Assembly: GCA_018340375.1 (NCBI GenBank) | Contig: JAFFJZ010000017.1 | Coordinates: forward strand, 1,416,001-1,480,000 | Source of the DNA: Gonatopus flavifemur | Lineage: Eukaryota > Arthropoda > Insecta > Hymenoptera > Dryinidae | Length of the DNA stretch: 64,000 bases | Reading direction: 5' to 3' | Shown: positions 45,415 through 57,268 of the stretch, in pieces | How the letters are laid out: every line of letters starts with the position of its first letter | How positions within the stretch are numbered: the first letter of the stretch is position 1 | Position numbers and translations under genes: made by a program | The notes under the pieces: model-generated | The model's input: only the letters and a program-made list of their open reading frames with translations | Told to the model about the DNA's origin: nothing | Database searches by the model: none

Positions 45415-46659
45415 AATAATCATTGTCCGAGTATACTGAGAGAAAGGAAGTTTTATTCCTATTCCAGATAACTAGACTTTTATTCACACCAGTTAAAACC
45501 TACATGGCGTGGATAAAAATCGAGCGGGAACAACTGAAAGTTAGTTGGCAATACAAAGATATGAGTTCTGTGAGAACAGTTTTTGTGACAAATTTGTACT
45601 AACACGCATTGAGATTCGGACCAAAATTGATGTTATAGCCAAAATTTTAGATCGGCCATTCATTGCAAGACCATTATATCAAGCTTGCACCAGTGTTGGG
45701 CCTCTTTCATAACCGTCGCCCAACACAGAGAAAATATTCCATTGAATATTACAGTGTACCATTGGATCGAGGCGCGATATCCGGTTCTTCGGGAAAGGTT
45801 ACTGTGTGATTGCATAGAATCTCACAGTAATTTTTGTCGACGAAATCAATATGACGTGTAATGGTACCCTGATTAATGGTACACTATAATACTTAAGATA
45901 GTAGTCTGGTCACTTGCACGTTTTTCAATACTTTTTTTGAAGATTTTATTTTGAGAAAATAAAATTCAATCTGTTTGATATTTTGTGTATTATTATCAAG
46001 CATAGTTGATAGGGTACGAAGACAATTTTTTTTTTCTGTTTTTATGATTTATTGTGAACGATTTTTAGCATCGAAGTGAGCCTTTAAAAAAAAGGTGGCT
46101 GCCTGGCCAACATGATTGTGACGCCCCAGGATATCTGAAATGGGAAAATCAGAAAGATTATCGCATGGGAAGCTCGTCATTCTGGTCGGAACTAGGATCA
46201 AGAAATTTCGTTGGAAAATCATAAAATGGCGGACTTCGAAAAAAAAAAATTTTTTTTCACTGGAAATAGGGCTGGAAATGCAAAGTGAGGGAGGAAAAAG
46301 AAGGTCCTTGTTTCTGCGAGAGGTGTTGATAAGTGAAATAACAAATCCAAATTTCTACCCATTCGGTTGGATAGAAAATTTGTCATGAAGTTGGCCAACC
46401 ATGAACCGTTGTTTCGAGAAAATCACGTTCAACGTTTTTATGGAATGTTTGTACAAAAAAAATCATACTTACATTAATTGTCTATCTTGGGTGCGTACAA
46501 CAAGCCTTCCACCTCTTCATAGGCCTCATTTGTGATCATTTTATGATCGGAAGAAAAAATTCGATTTTTTCAACTCAAGTGACCAAACTACTCCCTTGAA
46601 GGAATATTTTCCCCGTGTGGGTGTCAGAATTGAAAGGCTTGTGAATTGCTGAAACGATC

Positions 46660-48752
46660 CCGAGTAGAAATTTGATTAGGTGTGTGACGAGCCCGTCAAA
46701 GTTTGGGTCGTGTGAACTCGTCATTGAATTCCGTGACCTGCAACAGAGACAAGATTATTATAACGAACTTTATAGGTCTAGTATGGAGACGATACAGCCT
46801 TACCGTAACCGTATTACTTTGTTGGGGTGCAATCCTACTCCCTCGTCTTACCAGCCTTCGGAAGGTAAAACCTGTTCCACATAAGCGATTAGAAAAAGAG
46901 AATTCAATAATTAAAACATTGAATGAAGAGATAGGTGGCATACCTTTTGTAGTCACCAACTAATCCAGCGCTAGTGACCAGAGTAAAGCATAACCTGTAA
47001 AATGGAGATAATCAATAAAGGTCAATAAAGTGAACCGAAGAACGATACGTTACGTACCACACGGAGTACCAAACAGTTACCTGTAAATAGAAAGATTATT
47101 AGAAAATAAGATTATTAGAATAAGTAGAGAAGTGAGAATACGTATTGAATACGAAAACTATACGTTACCTAAGTAAAGACATAATCCAGAGGATCGCGAG
47201 GGGAGTTTTCGAGGAATTTCGGCCCGTGAAAGCACTTCACGACACTAGAAAGTGGTTTTCCACTTAACACTCGCGATAATTCACATATTGAATCTTTACG
47301 CGAAGGGGATGACAGGTTCTAAACAAACCTGGTCATCCATATTGAATTCCCCAGTTACCAACCGCGCATGTGCAGGGTGTGTTCAATGCGATCCTCAAGC
47401 GAGACGATCGATAGTATCGAGGTGGACCCTGGTTTACGCGGCAACCGATAGGTGTCAGAGTCGCCCGTGACGTGGAAATAATTCAAGCCGGGAATAAGAG
47501 GAGGTACCCGAGGTGTATTCTTCACTTCACCATCCAGATCGAAGCTGATACCGCAGTGCAGATCACAGGGATAGCTGAGTCCGTTGGGTGCTTGCATCCA
47601 ACGTTAGCTAGGCTTTGATTCAGGGCCGGGGGTGGTCAGCTGGAAAGAAACCGCTGCCCAAGAATAAACGCTGGTTAGGGCACTACATGACGGGGATGGT
47701 AATAATACTCCTACGTCATTAGGGGCAAAATCCAGCCATGGGATTAGTTAGCAGCCCCCCCTCACGGCTGAAAATACTGTTGAACTCGCCTTCACAAGGC
47801 AGATTGCTTGAACTTCCCGTTAAATCTTGGACGGATTCCTTCTGAATCCATCAGGGCACCCGGTGGCCAATTAGCTTTCAAGATCTCCAGATCTGCGACG
47901 TGATTGGTCTCCTTCTGAGACGCACGGTCACCTTGTCATTCGCCGGAGTCTAGTTTGTCACTAGGATAACTCTAGATTTTCAAAGCACGCGATTTGTCCT
48001 CGAGAAGTACTCGAGCAGATAAATGAAGGAAGAAATCTTTTGAAACACATCGTGAAAAGGAGGAGCAATCTTATAGGACACACATTACGGCATGAGAGTT
48101 TATTGAAAACAATATTGGAAGGGAAAATGAATGGTAAAACTGGTAAAGGTAGACCTAGAGCAAGTTATATGAAGCAAATCGTACAAGACAAGGGATGTAG
48201 TAGATATGTAGAAATTGAACGTTTGGCGGATAATAGACAGGGGTGGAGGGTTTCATCAAACCAGTCGTAAGACTGATTACTTCATGATGATGATGATGAT
48301 AATGCGATTGGTCCGCAAGTAACCGATCGTTTACAATCGCCACGCGCATTATTCCGTTGGAACCGCACCTTGTCATACCATTCAGAGTCGCCGCGTACTA
48401 TAATACACGCCTTGTTTCCGTTAGATCCGGTCGAATTTCCAAACCTTTTAACGTCTCCGCGCAGAACCCGTGTACACACGTTAGGAATAGTCGACTTAGG
48501 GTCTCAGACTGTAATTATTCCTGGAATTACCTAGTTTGTAAGATCTTGTCAAATTTTATTCAAATTTAATTCTTGTTTATTCACGAAGTGACCAGTTCGA
48601 TCCTGTGTATTGAAAAGTAATTCAATAAATGTTAATTTACTTTGTTGAACATTTGAAGTTCGTCTTGTTATTTCTAATGTTAATAATCTGTGACCCGCGT
48701 TCCTCAACCTAGGAAACCCGAACCTTGGTCTTCCGACGAGCAAGAGGCATAC
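46660..48752 (+). other. GC-richer unclassified block, probably part of a repeat element
   Basis: Base composition is clearly less AT-rich than the surroundings, and short frames occur on both strands without domains. It starts after 46655 and ends at the TA of a mariner (48751). An RTE fragment interrupts it, and the flanks of that insert join smoothly, so the block is continuous across it. A leader of a retroelement is possible. I found neither LTRs nor rRNA conservation. Confidence 0.4.
48004..48303 (+). mobile_element. Short 5'-truncated RTE fragment
   Basis: The plus-strand frame EVLEQINEGRNLLKHIVKRR, then RSNLIGHTLRHESLLKTILE to the end matches the C-terminus of the LINE at 4017-4950 with few changes, followed by a (GAT)n tail. 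The flanks GCGATTTGTCCTCGA (47989-48003) and GCGATTGGTCCGCAA (48304-48318) agree at 12 of 15 positions, a decayed duplication. Confidence 0.9.
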
Positions 48753-50043
48753 GAGGGTGGATTGATAAGTTTCCGGCCTGACCAAGAAAAACAACGTTTT
48801 TAAGAATTTTTTTTTTTATTTCTCAACATAATTTCCTCCAAGGCTGATACATTTCTCATAGCGGTGTTCTAGCCTAGTAATGCCATCTCTATAGACTGAT
48901 TCGTCAAGCTCCTCAAAATACCCATTTACAGCTTCGATTACTTCTTCATTGTCCGCAAATCTCTTACCGCCAAGCCATTTTTTGAGGTTAGGAAACAGAT
49001 AATAGTCACTCGGGGCTAGGTCTGGAGAGTAGGGAGGGTGCAGCATTAATTCAAACTTCAGATCGTTGATTTTAGCGATCGCAACGATTGACGTGTGCGC
49101 TGGTGCGTTATCGTGATGAAACAAGATTTTTTTCTTCGCCAGATGAGGTCGTTTAATCTTCACTTCGTGGCTCAAACGTTGCAATAAGTCTGCGTAGTAT
49201 TGACCGGTGATAGTTTTACCCTTTTCAAGGTAATCAATGTATATAATACCTCTTGCATCCCAAAAAACAGTAGCCATAACCTTGTTCGCCGAAAAAATTG
49301 TTTTTGCCTTCTTTGGAGTTGATTCCCCTGGTCCAATCCACTGTTTAGACTGTTCTTTGGTTTCAGGAGTGTAGTGGTGGACCCAAGTTTCGTCAACGGT
49401 TACGAATCGACGCAAAAATTCGCTTGGATTACGCTTATACAACGCCAAATTGGCGGTAGAAATGTTCTTTCGAATCAATTTTTGGTCGACTGTTAGCAAA
49501 CGTGGCACCCATCTTGCACAGAGCTTTTCCATATACAAATGTTGGTGCAAAATATTTTGTACACGTTCATATGACATCTTACAGGTCTCAGCTATCTCAC
49601 GAACTTTTAATCTGCGATCTTTCAGCACTATTTGATGGATTTTTTCGATCATATCTGGAGTTGTGACCTCAATGGGGCGTCCTGAGCGAGGCTCATCAGA
49701 GGTGCTCACACGACCCTTTTTAAACTCGGAAACCCACTGCTTAACGGTTGAATATGATGGGGAGGATGTCCCCAGTGTTGAGTCCATCTCTTCTTCAATT
49801 TCCTTCGGCGTTAACCCCTTCAAATAAAAGTATTTGATGACAGCACGATTTTCCAGCTTTTCCATTTTTACGAAAAACACAGAGGCGTCTTGGTCAGCGT
49901 GCTCTCAAAACTAAACTAACATGGCGATCGGACTGAAACTATAGCGACGCGCTATCTAAGAATGGTACTATAGAACGCCACCTCAAGGTAGGCCTAGTGG
50001 CGCCATCTCTTGGTCAGGCCGGAAACTTATCAATCCATCCTCG
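48753..50043 (-). mobile_element. Full-length mariner (D,D34D), apparently intact
   Basis: The ends CGAGGGTGGATTGATAAGTT and the inverted CGAGGATGGATTGATAAGTT are flanked by TA (48751-48752 and 50044-50045). Matching continues inward through TCCGGCCTGACCAAGA. The total is 1291 bp with one open transposase frame. Confidence 0.96.
48816..49865 (-). CDS. mariner transposase, open frame of 349 residues
   Basis: The start is ATG 49865 ([17 protein letters not shown]); the upstream in-frame extension has no ATG. The N-terminal paired HTH has [25 protein letters not shown] and [17 protein letters not shown], followed by WVPRLL. The catalytic residues are in [24 protein letters not shown] and [14 protein letters not shown], giving D,D34D, and the C-terminus is [16 protein letters not shown]. 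No stop, frameshift or lost catalytic residue is visible, and the TIRs are well matched, so this copy could be functional. It differs clearly from the other mariners in the window and resembles the SETMAR-annotated mariner proteins common in insects. Confidence 0.95.
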   Translation of the reverse strand: MEKLENRAVIKYFYLKGLTPKEIEEEMDSTLGTSSPSYSTVKQWVSEFKKGRVSTSDEPRSGRPIEVTTPDMIEKIHQIVLKDRRLKVREIAETCKMSYERVQNILHQHLYMEKLCARWVPRLLTVDQKLIRKNISTANLALYKRNPSEFLRRFVTVDETWVHHYTPETKEQSKQWIGPGESTPKKAKTIFSANKVMATVFWDARGIIYIDYLEKGKTITGQYYADLLQRLSHEVKIKRPHLAKKKILFHHDNAPAHTSIVAIAKINDLKFELMLHPPYSPDLAPSDYYLFPNLKKWLGGKRFADNEEVIEAVNGYFEELDESVYRDGITRLEHRYEKCISLGGNYVEK

Positions 50044-50309
50044 TATTTGAGGGTAAATTCTTCAATTTACGATATCATCATATATCAACGCGTTAGGGTC
50101 TTTGAAACGAAACGTCACAGGTCAACGTGAGGAGATTTCAAGCCGAGCCTTTTTTCACATGAAGCACTGACGTTTGCCCTCACACAGAGAAAATTGCTGT
50201 AATTATAGGGACAGGATTGAATTGCTGTAGCATATACGCAAATTAAACGTCTCCGATAAAAAGGAAATTTGCTGCAGTGGTCACCTAAATTGCGATGAAT
50301 CTAACAGAC

Positions 50310-51100
50310 CCCCCAAAAAACACTTCGAAGAAGTACAACTGAAGCCAAGTACATAAAAATCCCTCCAAAATTCACAACAAAAATCTAAAAACACATTTCA
50401 AAAGAAAATTCCGCTACATCCAACATTTTGATGGAATATAACAGGACATGCTTCAGCTGAAAAAGAAGATGTGAAATCAATATGGACTGCCAAGTACATT
50501 ACTTCAATGAAACTATCTTTGGAGGGAGGTAAAGCATATCTGGTATATTGTTCTGAAATTCATGTCTATGCGAAGTACTTAGCATGGCCAACAGTGAGTT
50601 TTGAGCTTTTATTATCGAACAGACACTTGGATCATAAGATCTCCATTGGCCACGCCAAGTACTTTGCATGGACATAAATTCCAGAACCTATCAGAAACCA
50701 CCAACAAGTCTGGTTTCAATCAACATAGAATTGTTTCTAGTATATCAAATGCTTAAATTCAATTTTGTTCTACTTCGCTTGATATTGATTACAATGATTT
50801 TTTTTAATAGTTATGAACCACTTTGAATACAGTTTGATGAACAAACTGGGGTGGAAATATACCAGAAATGCTTTACCTCCCTCCAAAGATAGTTTCATTA
50901 AGGTAATGTACTTGGCAGTCCATATTGATTTCACATCTCTTCTTCCAGCTGAAGCATATCTTGTTATATTCCATCAAAATGTTGAATGTAGCGACATTTT
51001 CTTTCAGAATGTGTTTTCAGATTTTTGTGATGAGTTTTGAAGGGGTTCCCATGTACTCGGCTGCATTTCTACTTTTTTGAAGTTTTTTTTCAGGGAAGGG
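50310..51100. mobile_element. Foldback element with nested inverted repeats, ~790 bp
   Basis: The left arm (~50310-50545) and the right arm (~50838-51100) are inverted copies. Examples are AACATTTTGATGGAATATAA, TCAATATGGACTGCCAAGTA and TTTGGAGGGAGGTAAAGCAT. Inside them a second inverted pair (~50549-50592 and ~50648-50690, GCGAAGTACTTAGCATGGCC type) forms a smaller hairpin. It has no coding capacity and overlaps the end of a decayed minus-strand coding region. Confidence 0.82.
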
Positions 51101-51907
51101 GGGGAGCGATAATTGTATTTTGTTGAATTTGCTCATTTCTAGAGCAAGAAATATCGCATTGCTGATTTTCATGTGTCTTACCAATGATTTGAAAAGAATT
51201 AATTGATAGCAAATCGATGGGAGAACTGCAAGACGATGAATCGTTTGGAGTATGAGTAGTTGGAACAACATTTTCATTTCCGTCACTTTTTCTATGATGT
51301 GTATAATTTGAAGACGTAGTTTGGCTAATTGGAGGATGTGCATTTGATATTGAATTATTATTCGGAAGAATTTCAAATTCCTTACCAACCTCCTGCTTTT
51401 TACTGTAATCAATTTTTTTCTCATAAACAGCTCCTCTTCTTCGATTAATTTCGTCTTTATTTTTCTCATAATAAGCTCTTTTATGTAGCCCCTCTCATCT
51501 ATATCTGCTCCTGTTCGACGACAAGCATTGTCAACTTCTTGCTTTTGACTTCCTTTGGCGATAATTTCATGTATAGAGGGTATTTTCGATTAAGACACAA
51601 CAGCTGATGAACTTCGATGGTTTGTTGTTTCAGTGAATTGAGGAGAATTTGTATAATCCATAAAATCAGAGTTTTGTATGAAATTTCGATTGGATGGAGG
51701 TTCATTAATCATCTGTTTGAAATCGTTTTGGTCAATATCATTTGCGGTAACAATACGTAATTGCAAATGTTTCTCATCAAATTTGACATTTTCAGGTTCA
51801 AGCTTACTCCTGTTGGACGAATCGATTATTTCCACCGTAGAATTGATAGAACACTTCGGATGTTGTTTTGTTTCTGTGAGATCATGATTTTGCTTGAATT
51901 TATTCAT
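51017..51907 (-). pseudogene. Unrecognised decayed coding region, Asn/Ser/Lys-rich
   Basis: Minus-strand frames (51907-51590, then others down to 51017) read Asn/Ser/Pro-rich text with RAYYEKNKDEINRRRG and VYEKKIDYSKKQEV, a charged repeat style seen in some transposon-borne proteins. Several frame changes are needed. It lies 1.5 kb downstream, in the same orientation, of a Ulp1-like protease relic, with a MITE between, and may be part of the same unit. Confidence 0.35.
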
Positions 51908-51988
51908 TGAGGTGGAATTGATTGGCTTATCACTGGCGAAACCTGATATTCATCTGGACTCATGGTTATTTTGTTGTGAAACATTTCC

Positions 51989-52738
51989 CAGGTAACACAA
52001 GCACGTTCTGAGAATGTTCTAAGAATATACGTTGAAGATATTCGAATATTCTAAGGAGATTCTTATTACGTGCGAATATATTCTACGCACATTCTCAGGA
52101 TGTTTGAATGAGACTGTTTCAAATATTCTCAGAATATTATGCCACGCATATTGTAGGAATATTATGAAAAAATCCTGTTAAAATAGAAATTCTTGCCAAT
52201 ATAACTTTTGCATGTAACCGAAAACTAATTCACAATCAATTCTTCCAATCAATAACATCTGTCATCATGGATTCTTAGCAATATCATGGATGGGTGAGAT
52301 ACTTATGATCACAACAAACCATCATAATATATACGATATTTCTTCAAATTTTATTACACTTTTGAAGATTATTTTTCACGCATGACGCTCTCAAAACATT
52401 CGGGATATTAAAATGCACATTTATGAATTTCTCTTTCCCCAAATACAAGTTAAAATAATATATTATCCAAGGGTCTGTAGCCTGTCAACAACATTATCCA
52501 CCATTACTGAATTCATGTCATTGAGATGCTTGCGCATGCGCTGTTTATCAATCTCCCTACAAACTTTGTACGCATATTGTACGAACGTTCCTAGAATATT
52601 CGAAACAGTCCCATTCAAATGTTTTCAGAATCTTCTATGAATATTTACGAAGCTTCTACGCTTTTTTTAAGAATATTCGATACAGTACGTTTCACGGATG
52701 TTGTGAGAATATTCTCAGAATATTCTGTGTTACATGGG
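51989..52738. mobile_element. ~750-bp member of the 45099 MITE family
   Basis: The ends CCCAGGTAACACAAG and CCCATGTAACACAGAAT (inverted) match and are followed by GTTCTGAGAATGTTC- and GAATATTC-rich arms. The internal phrase GAATGAGACTGTTTCA is shared with 45099-45414. It has no coding sequence. Confidence 0.72.
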
Positions 52739-52780
52739 TTGTAATTTTAGAGTTTCTTCCATCAACTCCTATCTTTTTTT

Positions 52781-53401
52781 TTAATTCCCCACATAAAGTT
52801 TAGACGATTTTCCCGAATTCATGACAGGGAGAGTAATCGATGGATCTGAAATTCCAATGATGCATGGAAAATGTTCAATTCGATTTGTCAAAAGTATCTC
52901 TAATAAATGAGGGCGCATAAATGCAAGTTCGTATTCAACACTTTTTTGGCGTTTGTGAAACAATAACGATGTTGCGAGAGCTATTGCGAATGCCCCACAG
53001 TCTCGACCATCGGGTTGAGTTTGCACTTGCGGGAATTCGATCTTTCCCAATGAATAAAAAAGATATAATTTTTCCAGAAATATCTCACAATGCGCATGTG
53101 ACTGTTTCGAATTGAGTGAATCGTGAATATGAATATTGTGTGTATCGTCACAACTGCAAACCCAATGTCCAATCGCATTGGTCTTAAAATCGTCACATTC
53201 GTGCAGAATCTGAATATGTTTTTGATTCCAAGGGAAAGGCTCAATCGTTTCGTGTGATTGAAACCTCCATATTCCCCGAGGTTAGTAATCCGAACAGTTG
53301 TCTAGCAATTTATGAGAATGCTCTATATGTTCATCTGTTAACCAACCGCCTGCAGTCAAAATTTGAATATTGTGGGCATCCAACACAAAATTATTGCTCA
53401 T
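52781..53401 (-). pseudogene. Ulp1/C48-type cysteine protease, one in-frame stop
   Basis: From ATG 53401 the frame reads MSNNFVLDAHNIQIL, then GGWLTDEHIEHSHKLL, then meets TAA after 39 codons. The same frame continues without another stop to 52781 (~167 codons). The catalytic set of Ulp1-like proteases is visible: His in GHWVCS, Asp in IHIHDSLN and Cys in DGRDCGAFAIALA. Such proteases process ubiquitin-like modifiers in cells, but compact versions like this often ride on invertebrate transposons. No TIRs were found around it. With one stop it is probably a pseudogene, unless the stop lies in a missed intron. Confidence 0.82.
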
Positions 53402-53404
53402 CTT

Positions 53405-56400
53405 GAATATAATGAAATGAGAGTTCCGATTTTTACGTGATATCCATCAACAATGTTCTTTGTCAGCATGTAATAGAGATAGCAGCTTTGAAATTGTTAA
53501 GAACACGAGTGTTCTCAATCATACGGTGCTTTAGCAGCCGTTAGCGCTTTTCAATATTTCAGTATGTTTTTGGTGAAATACTCAATTAATGATCCAGCGC
53601 ATGAGCAGCTGAGAGTACTTGAAATGTATAAGGAAGAAAGAGAAGGTACACTCAAATGTCCAGAAGACTCCAAAGGAGGAAGGAGAGAGTGGGATGGAAG
53701 GGAGAACGGTGGAAGACAGGACAACTCCTTTTCTTAACACGTTTGTGGAGTGTAGGATTTCCAACCTATCAATGAATCCATAAGTCATTATTCACCAATT
53801 CTCATAATTCTACAAGTATGTAGCACATACATTATATGAAATATGCCTACATTGAAATATAAATTGCTTAATTCAAAATGCTATAACTATACATATGAAA
53901 TCTTGCTGGAAGGTAGAAATGTGTAACAAGAGATTTAAGTGGCACGGTGTGTAGCGCTATGCTGGCTAACATTGGCGTCGTTTTATTTTTATAAAGTTGA
54001 GCGCCAATCCCGGGCTTATGAGACCGAGATTCCCCTTCAATCGAATCTGAAAAACAATTTGTGAGCACAAATAAAAAACAAGGACACGAGCCCAGCTGAT
54101 CATATAACCAAAGGAAACCAGAATTATATTTTTCTTGGATAGAAGCGGCGGGAAGTTTTTAGCAGGTAGAGGAGGGAGGTGAGCACTGAACCGAGGTGAG
54201 GAAAAATCATAAACCACGACCGATTTTAATTCCACGAATATCGACTCTTAATATTCGAAAACACAAAGAAAAGAAACTCTACTCGAGTAATCTCTCGAGA
54301 GTCGGAACACACAAAAGTTGTAGGTCCGTTCACAGGAAACAAACTCTCCGTTACAAACCGAACACGCCGGAGGAGTTCGCATGCGACACTATACACCTCT
54401 GCTCTCGGCAGACTCAAAAAACGAGGACTTGCACGCGTCAATCAAAACAATTCCGTCGTCCGCGTGAAAGATTACGACGGTGCACTGAATTGTCAACCCC
54501 GCCGGGAAAAGATGGAATTCGTCGGGTTTACGATTATAATCAACCGACACACACACTTCCTCACAAGGCACAGTGGATGATCGCCTGTCGAAGGGCAAAA
54601 GATCATACTCTAGCAGACGACCAGGAAGACAGAGACCAATGCAAGGTGGGAGGTCAAAGGTCCATGATTTACGTGTCGATCCCCTCTTTAGTACAGTTCG
54701 TCATTCACTCTCACAACGGGATCACGTGTCTCGCCTCGGCTACTCCAAAACGTGTTACTGTTTTTTTTGCCTCACACGAAATCTTACAAGGTCGCGTATT
54801 TCCGCAATTCCGTTAAGGATTCAAGTGTATCCTCTCTCATCGGACAACAACCTGGTCTTCTCCTCGATCTCTCTGGATCCATCATCTCTTCTGGGCGATC
54901 TCCCTGGATCAATTCAAATTCTGGACGAATCTATGGCCACCTCTTATCACCTGCTATCTTCTCGCCGGCCATCGTTATATTAGAGACCGGTCACGCAAGC
55001 GATTTCAATATTCTGGCCAGAATCATAGTGTTCATATATTTTCAACTTGCGATTTCTTTTTTTTCCATGAATCAAATTCAAACTCAGTGCTTATCACCGA
55101 ATTCATGTCTTTTCTTTATACCAATGCTCTCTAGAATTAAGGACGTATTCATTTTCCATTTTCTCACGATCAATGAGATATCTTTGTATTGAATTTTGTT
55201 TTAGATTTAATTATATGTTTGTTGAACAAACTTCACTTTCTTCTTATTTCTATATAATCAAAGGATATCCAAGAATCCTATCCTCATACAGTCCGCTCTT
55301 TTCGTTTTCGTTAATTTCCATTTGATTTGATAATCAACAATCAATAGTCTACACCTCAACGTTGACCCCTCTTTTGTCGTCATGGCGAGGGCTGCATCAC
55401 ACAGACACCAGATAGAAATTCCTGAAGGAGTTCACGATCCCGTCTCACACAAATCCTCACTGAATAGCGATTTGAGGGGCACACACGGTTATGAATAAAC
55501 GAATAACAATAATCTTCATAAACGAATAAGCCGCGAGACCTGCACACTCACTTAACTTTCCACTGGCCACGTTTTCTTTTACCCTATATTCTTGGTAGAG
55601 GGTTTCACGGTTAGCTTCGACACTCAAGTGACGACACCTCGTGCCATCGGCAACTTCGTTCGTCCGCTCAGCCACCGCGGCTGCGCGTAGCGAGACTCAG
55701 TGAATTCATTTTCGTTCAGCCCAAGGTGCTGCCATCTCGGACTCGCCGTCGTATTAACTAGTCACCGGCGCGCACATTGAGTCGTCCTACAATAACTAAT
55801 GCAAAATTCCCCGATTGTATATAAAAAAGAAGAATCAATGAAAGAGAAAAGAAGAGTACTTGACTAACAAACACAAAGGATGTCATATACTTTTTAAATT
55901 CGTAGAAAAAGGATCAATACTTGACCTTTCTGAATCTCCTCGGTGATAGTAACCGGTGCGAATCCTTCACAATGTTTCCTTAAACTATTCTGAACAATTT
56001 TAAATACCTCTTTCACACTGGAATATACTCTAAAGAAACGACAGAAATTGAAATTTTTTTTCGGCGACATAATCTATGTAGGCGACTTGGTATACGAAAC
56101 TAGGAGAGTTTAATTCATTCTATCCCAGCCTTATTGTACAGGATTGGTGACCGTAACTTCGTTCTGGTCTCTACGCGCATCACACATACGAACAAAAGGA
56201 AAAAACAAAGATCTTCGACAAATGAATGCCTCGTCCTGCGAAGGCTTGAAATCTAACTAATTTCGGTTCGATGCTATGTCTCTCATCAACCGTGTATGTG
56301 AGTTTGTCACATATATAGACAGTTCATTATCACTGTCTTCTGATGTGCCCTCGTGCGGCTTGGCGGGTCCCTTGATTGCTTGGGTGCAATCCAGGTATGG

Positions 56401-57268
56401 GTCTTATAGACTAGCGTAATGGGCCTTTGGTGGCCTGACCCTTCGTCGTTCTTGTCCAAAGACGATTTTCCCTTTTGAATCTCGATCTCTCATGCGTAGG
56501 TAAGCCTCGTCTATGTACTCTTTCGTCCTAGATTCCGACACTACGTCGATCCTTCCTCTCATACGTTGATCTCCATAAAACAGAATAGAAATCGCGAATA
56601 CGGAAAATTAATCTGAGTCTAATATTCATATTTGGTGTGTGCCCCGGGGAGTGGATGAACGGTGGATATCGGTCCTATATCTATTTGCGAATAGACCGAT
56701 GCTTTTGGCTCATGTGCGATCCTCAGACTAATTCGTCTGGTGACGTGAAAACCTCACGTCACAGGTACCTATTTAAAATCATATTGGAGATGAATTATCC
56801 CCAGATGAGGTCTTGTACATCGTTCAAGTATTCATTTCATATTTTAATAGGGCTTGGAATACTCAAAATAAGCTAAAATGTTCCCCTTCTTCTTATCTGC
56901 TACATAAAAAATTGAGAATCATCACGATCATCAACACATACTCAATTGCGGAGAAAATCCGTGAAGTAAATGGAATTGTCATTATATAGACGATCGTTTT
57001 TGTTGTATTCGACTAAGAATCAACTGTGATAGAAGATATCGATGGTAACCTTATTATATAAGCTTGTCAAAATATCTGTCGACAACGTGATATCGTTGCA
57101 ATAACTTTCATTTTACTTTGTAATATTATCGTTGTAATATAACATGTCTTTCAAAATCGCATTATTATCCCATGTGAAAAAATGATATATAGATTATATA
57201 TAGCAATATACATACATTTGGAATATGTGGAGTGAATATGTAGATATACATATGTAAATATATATATA
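53405..57268. other. Mixed region without recognised gene; GC-richer between ~53950 and 56600
   Basis: Frames up to 206 codons (54196-54816 plus) exist, but their sequence is Arg/Ser/Thr-rich without domains, and overlapping frames on other strands are equally open, typical of GC-rich non-coding DNA. No LTR pair or inverted repeat was noticed. The AT-rich remainder to 57268 holds only TATA-rich simple sequence. Confidence 0.45.

Noticed and set aside
46660..48000. Possible ribosomal DNA because of higher GC and R2-like sequence elsewhere
   Set aside because: None of the strongly conserved rRNA segments I know could be found.
53990..54010. GCGCCAATCCCGGG, resembling a retroelement primer-binding site in reverse
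   Set aside because: No LTR pair or gag/pol remains nearby, so a short match alone is not enough.
54196..54816. 206-codon plus frame, the longest in the 53-57 kb region
   Set aside because: GC-richer DNA with equally open overlapping frames; no domain, signal or start context to support it.
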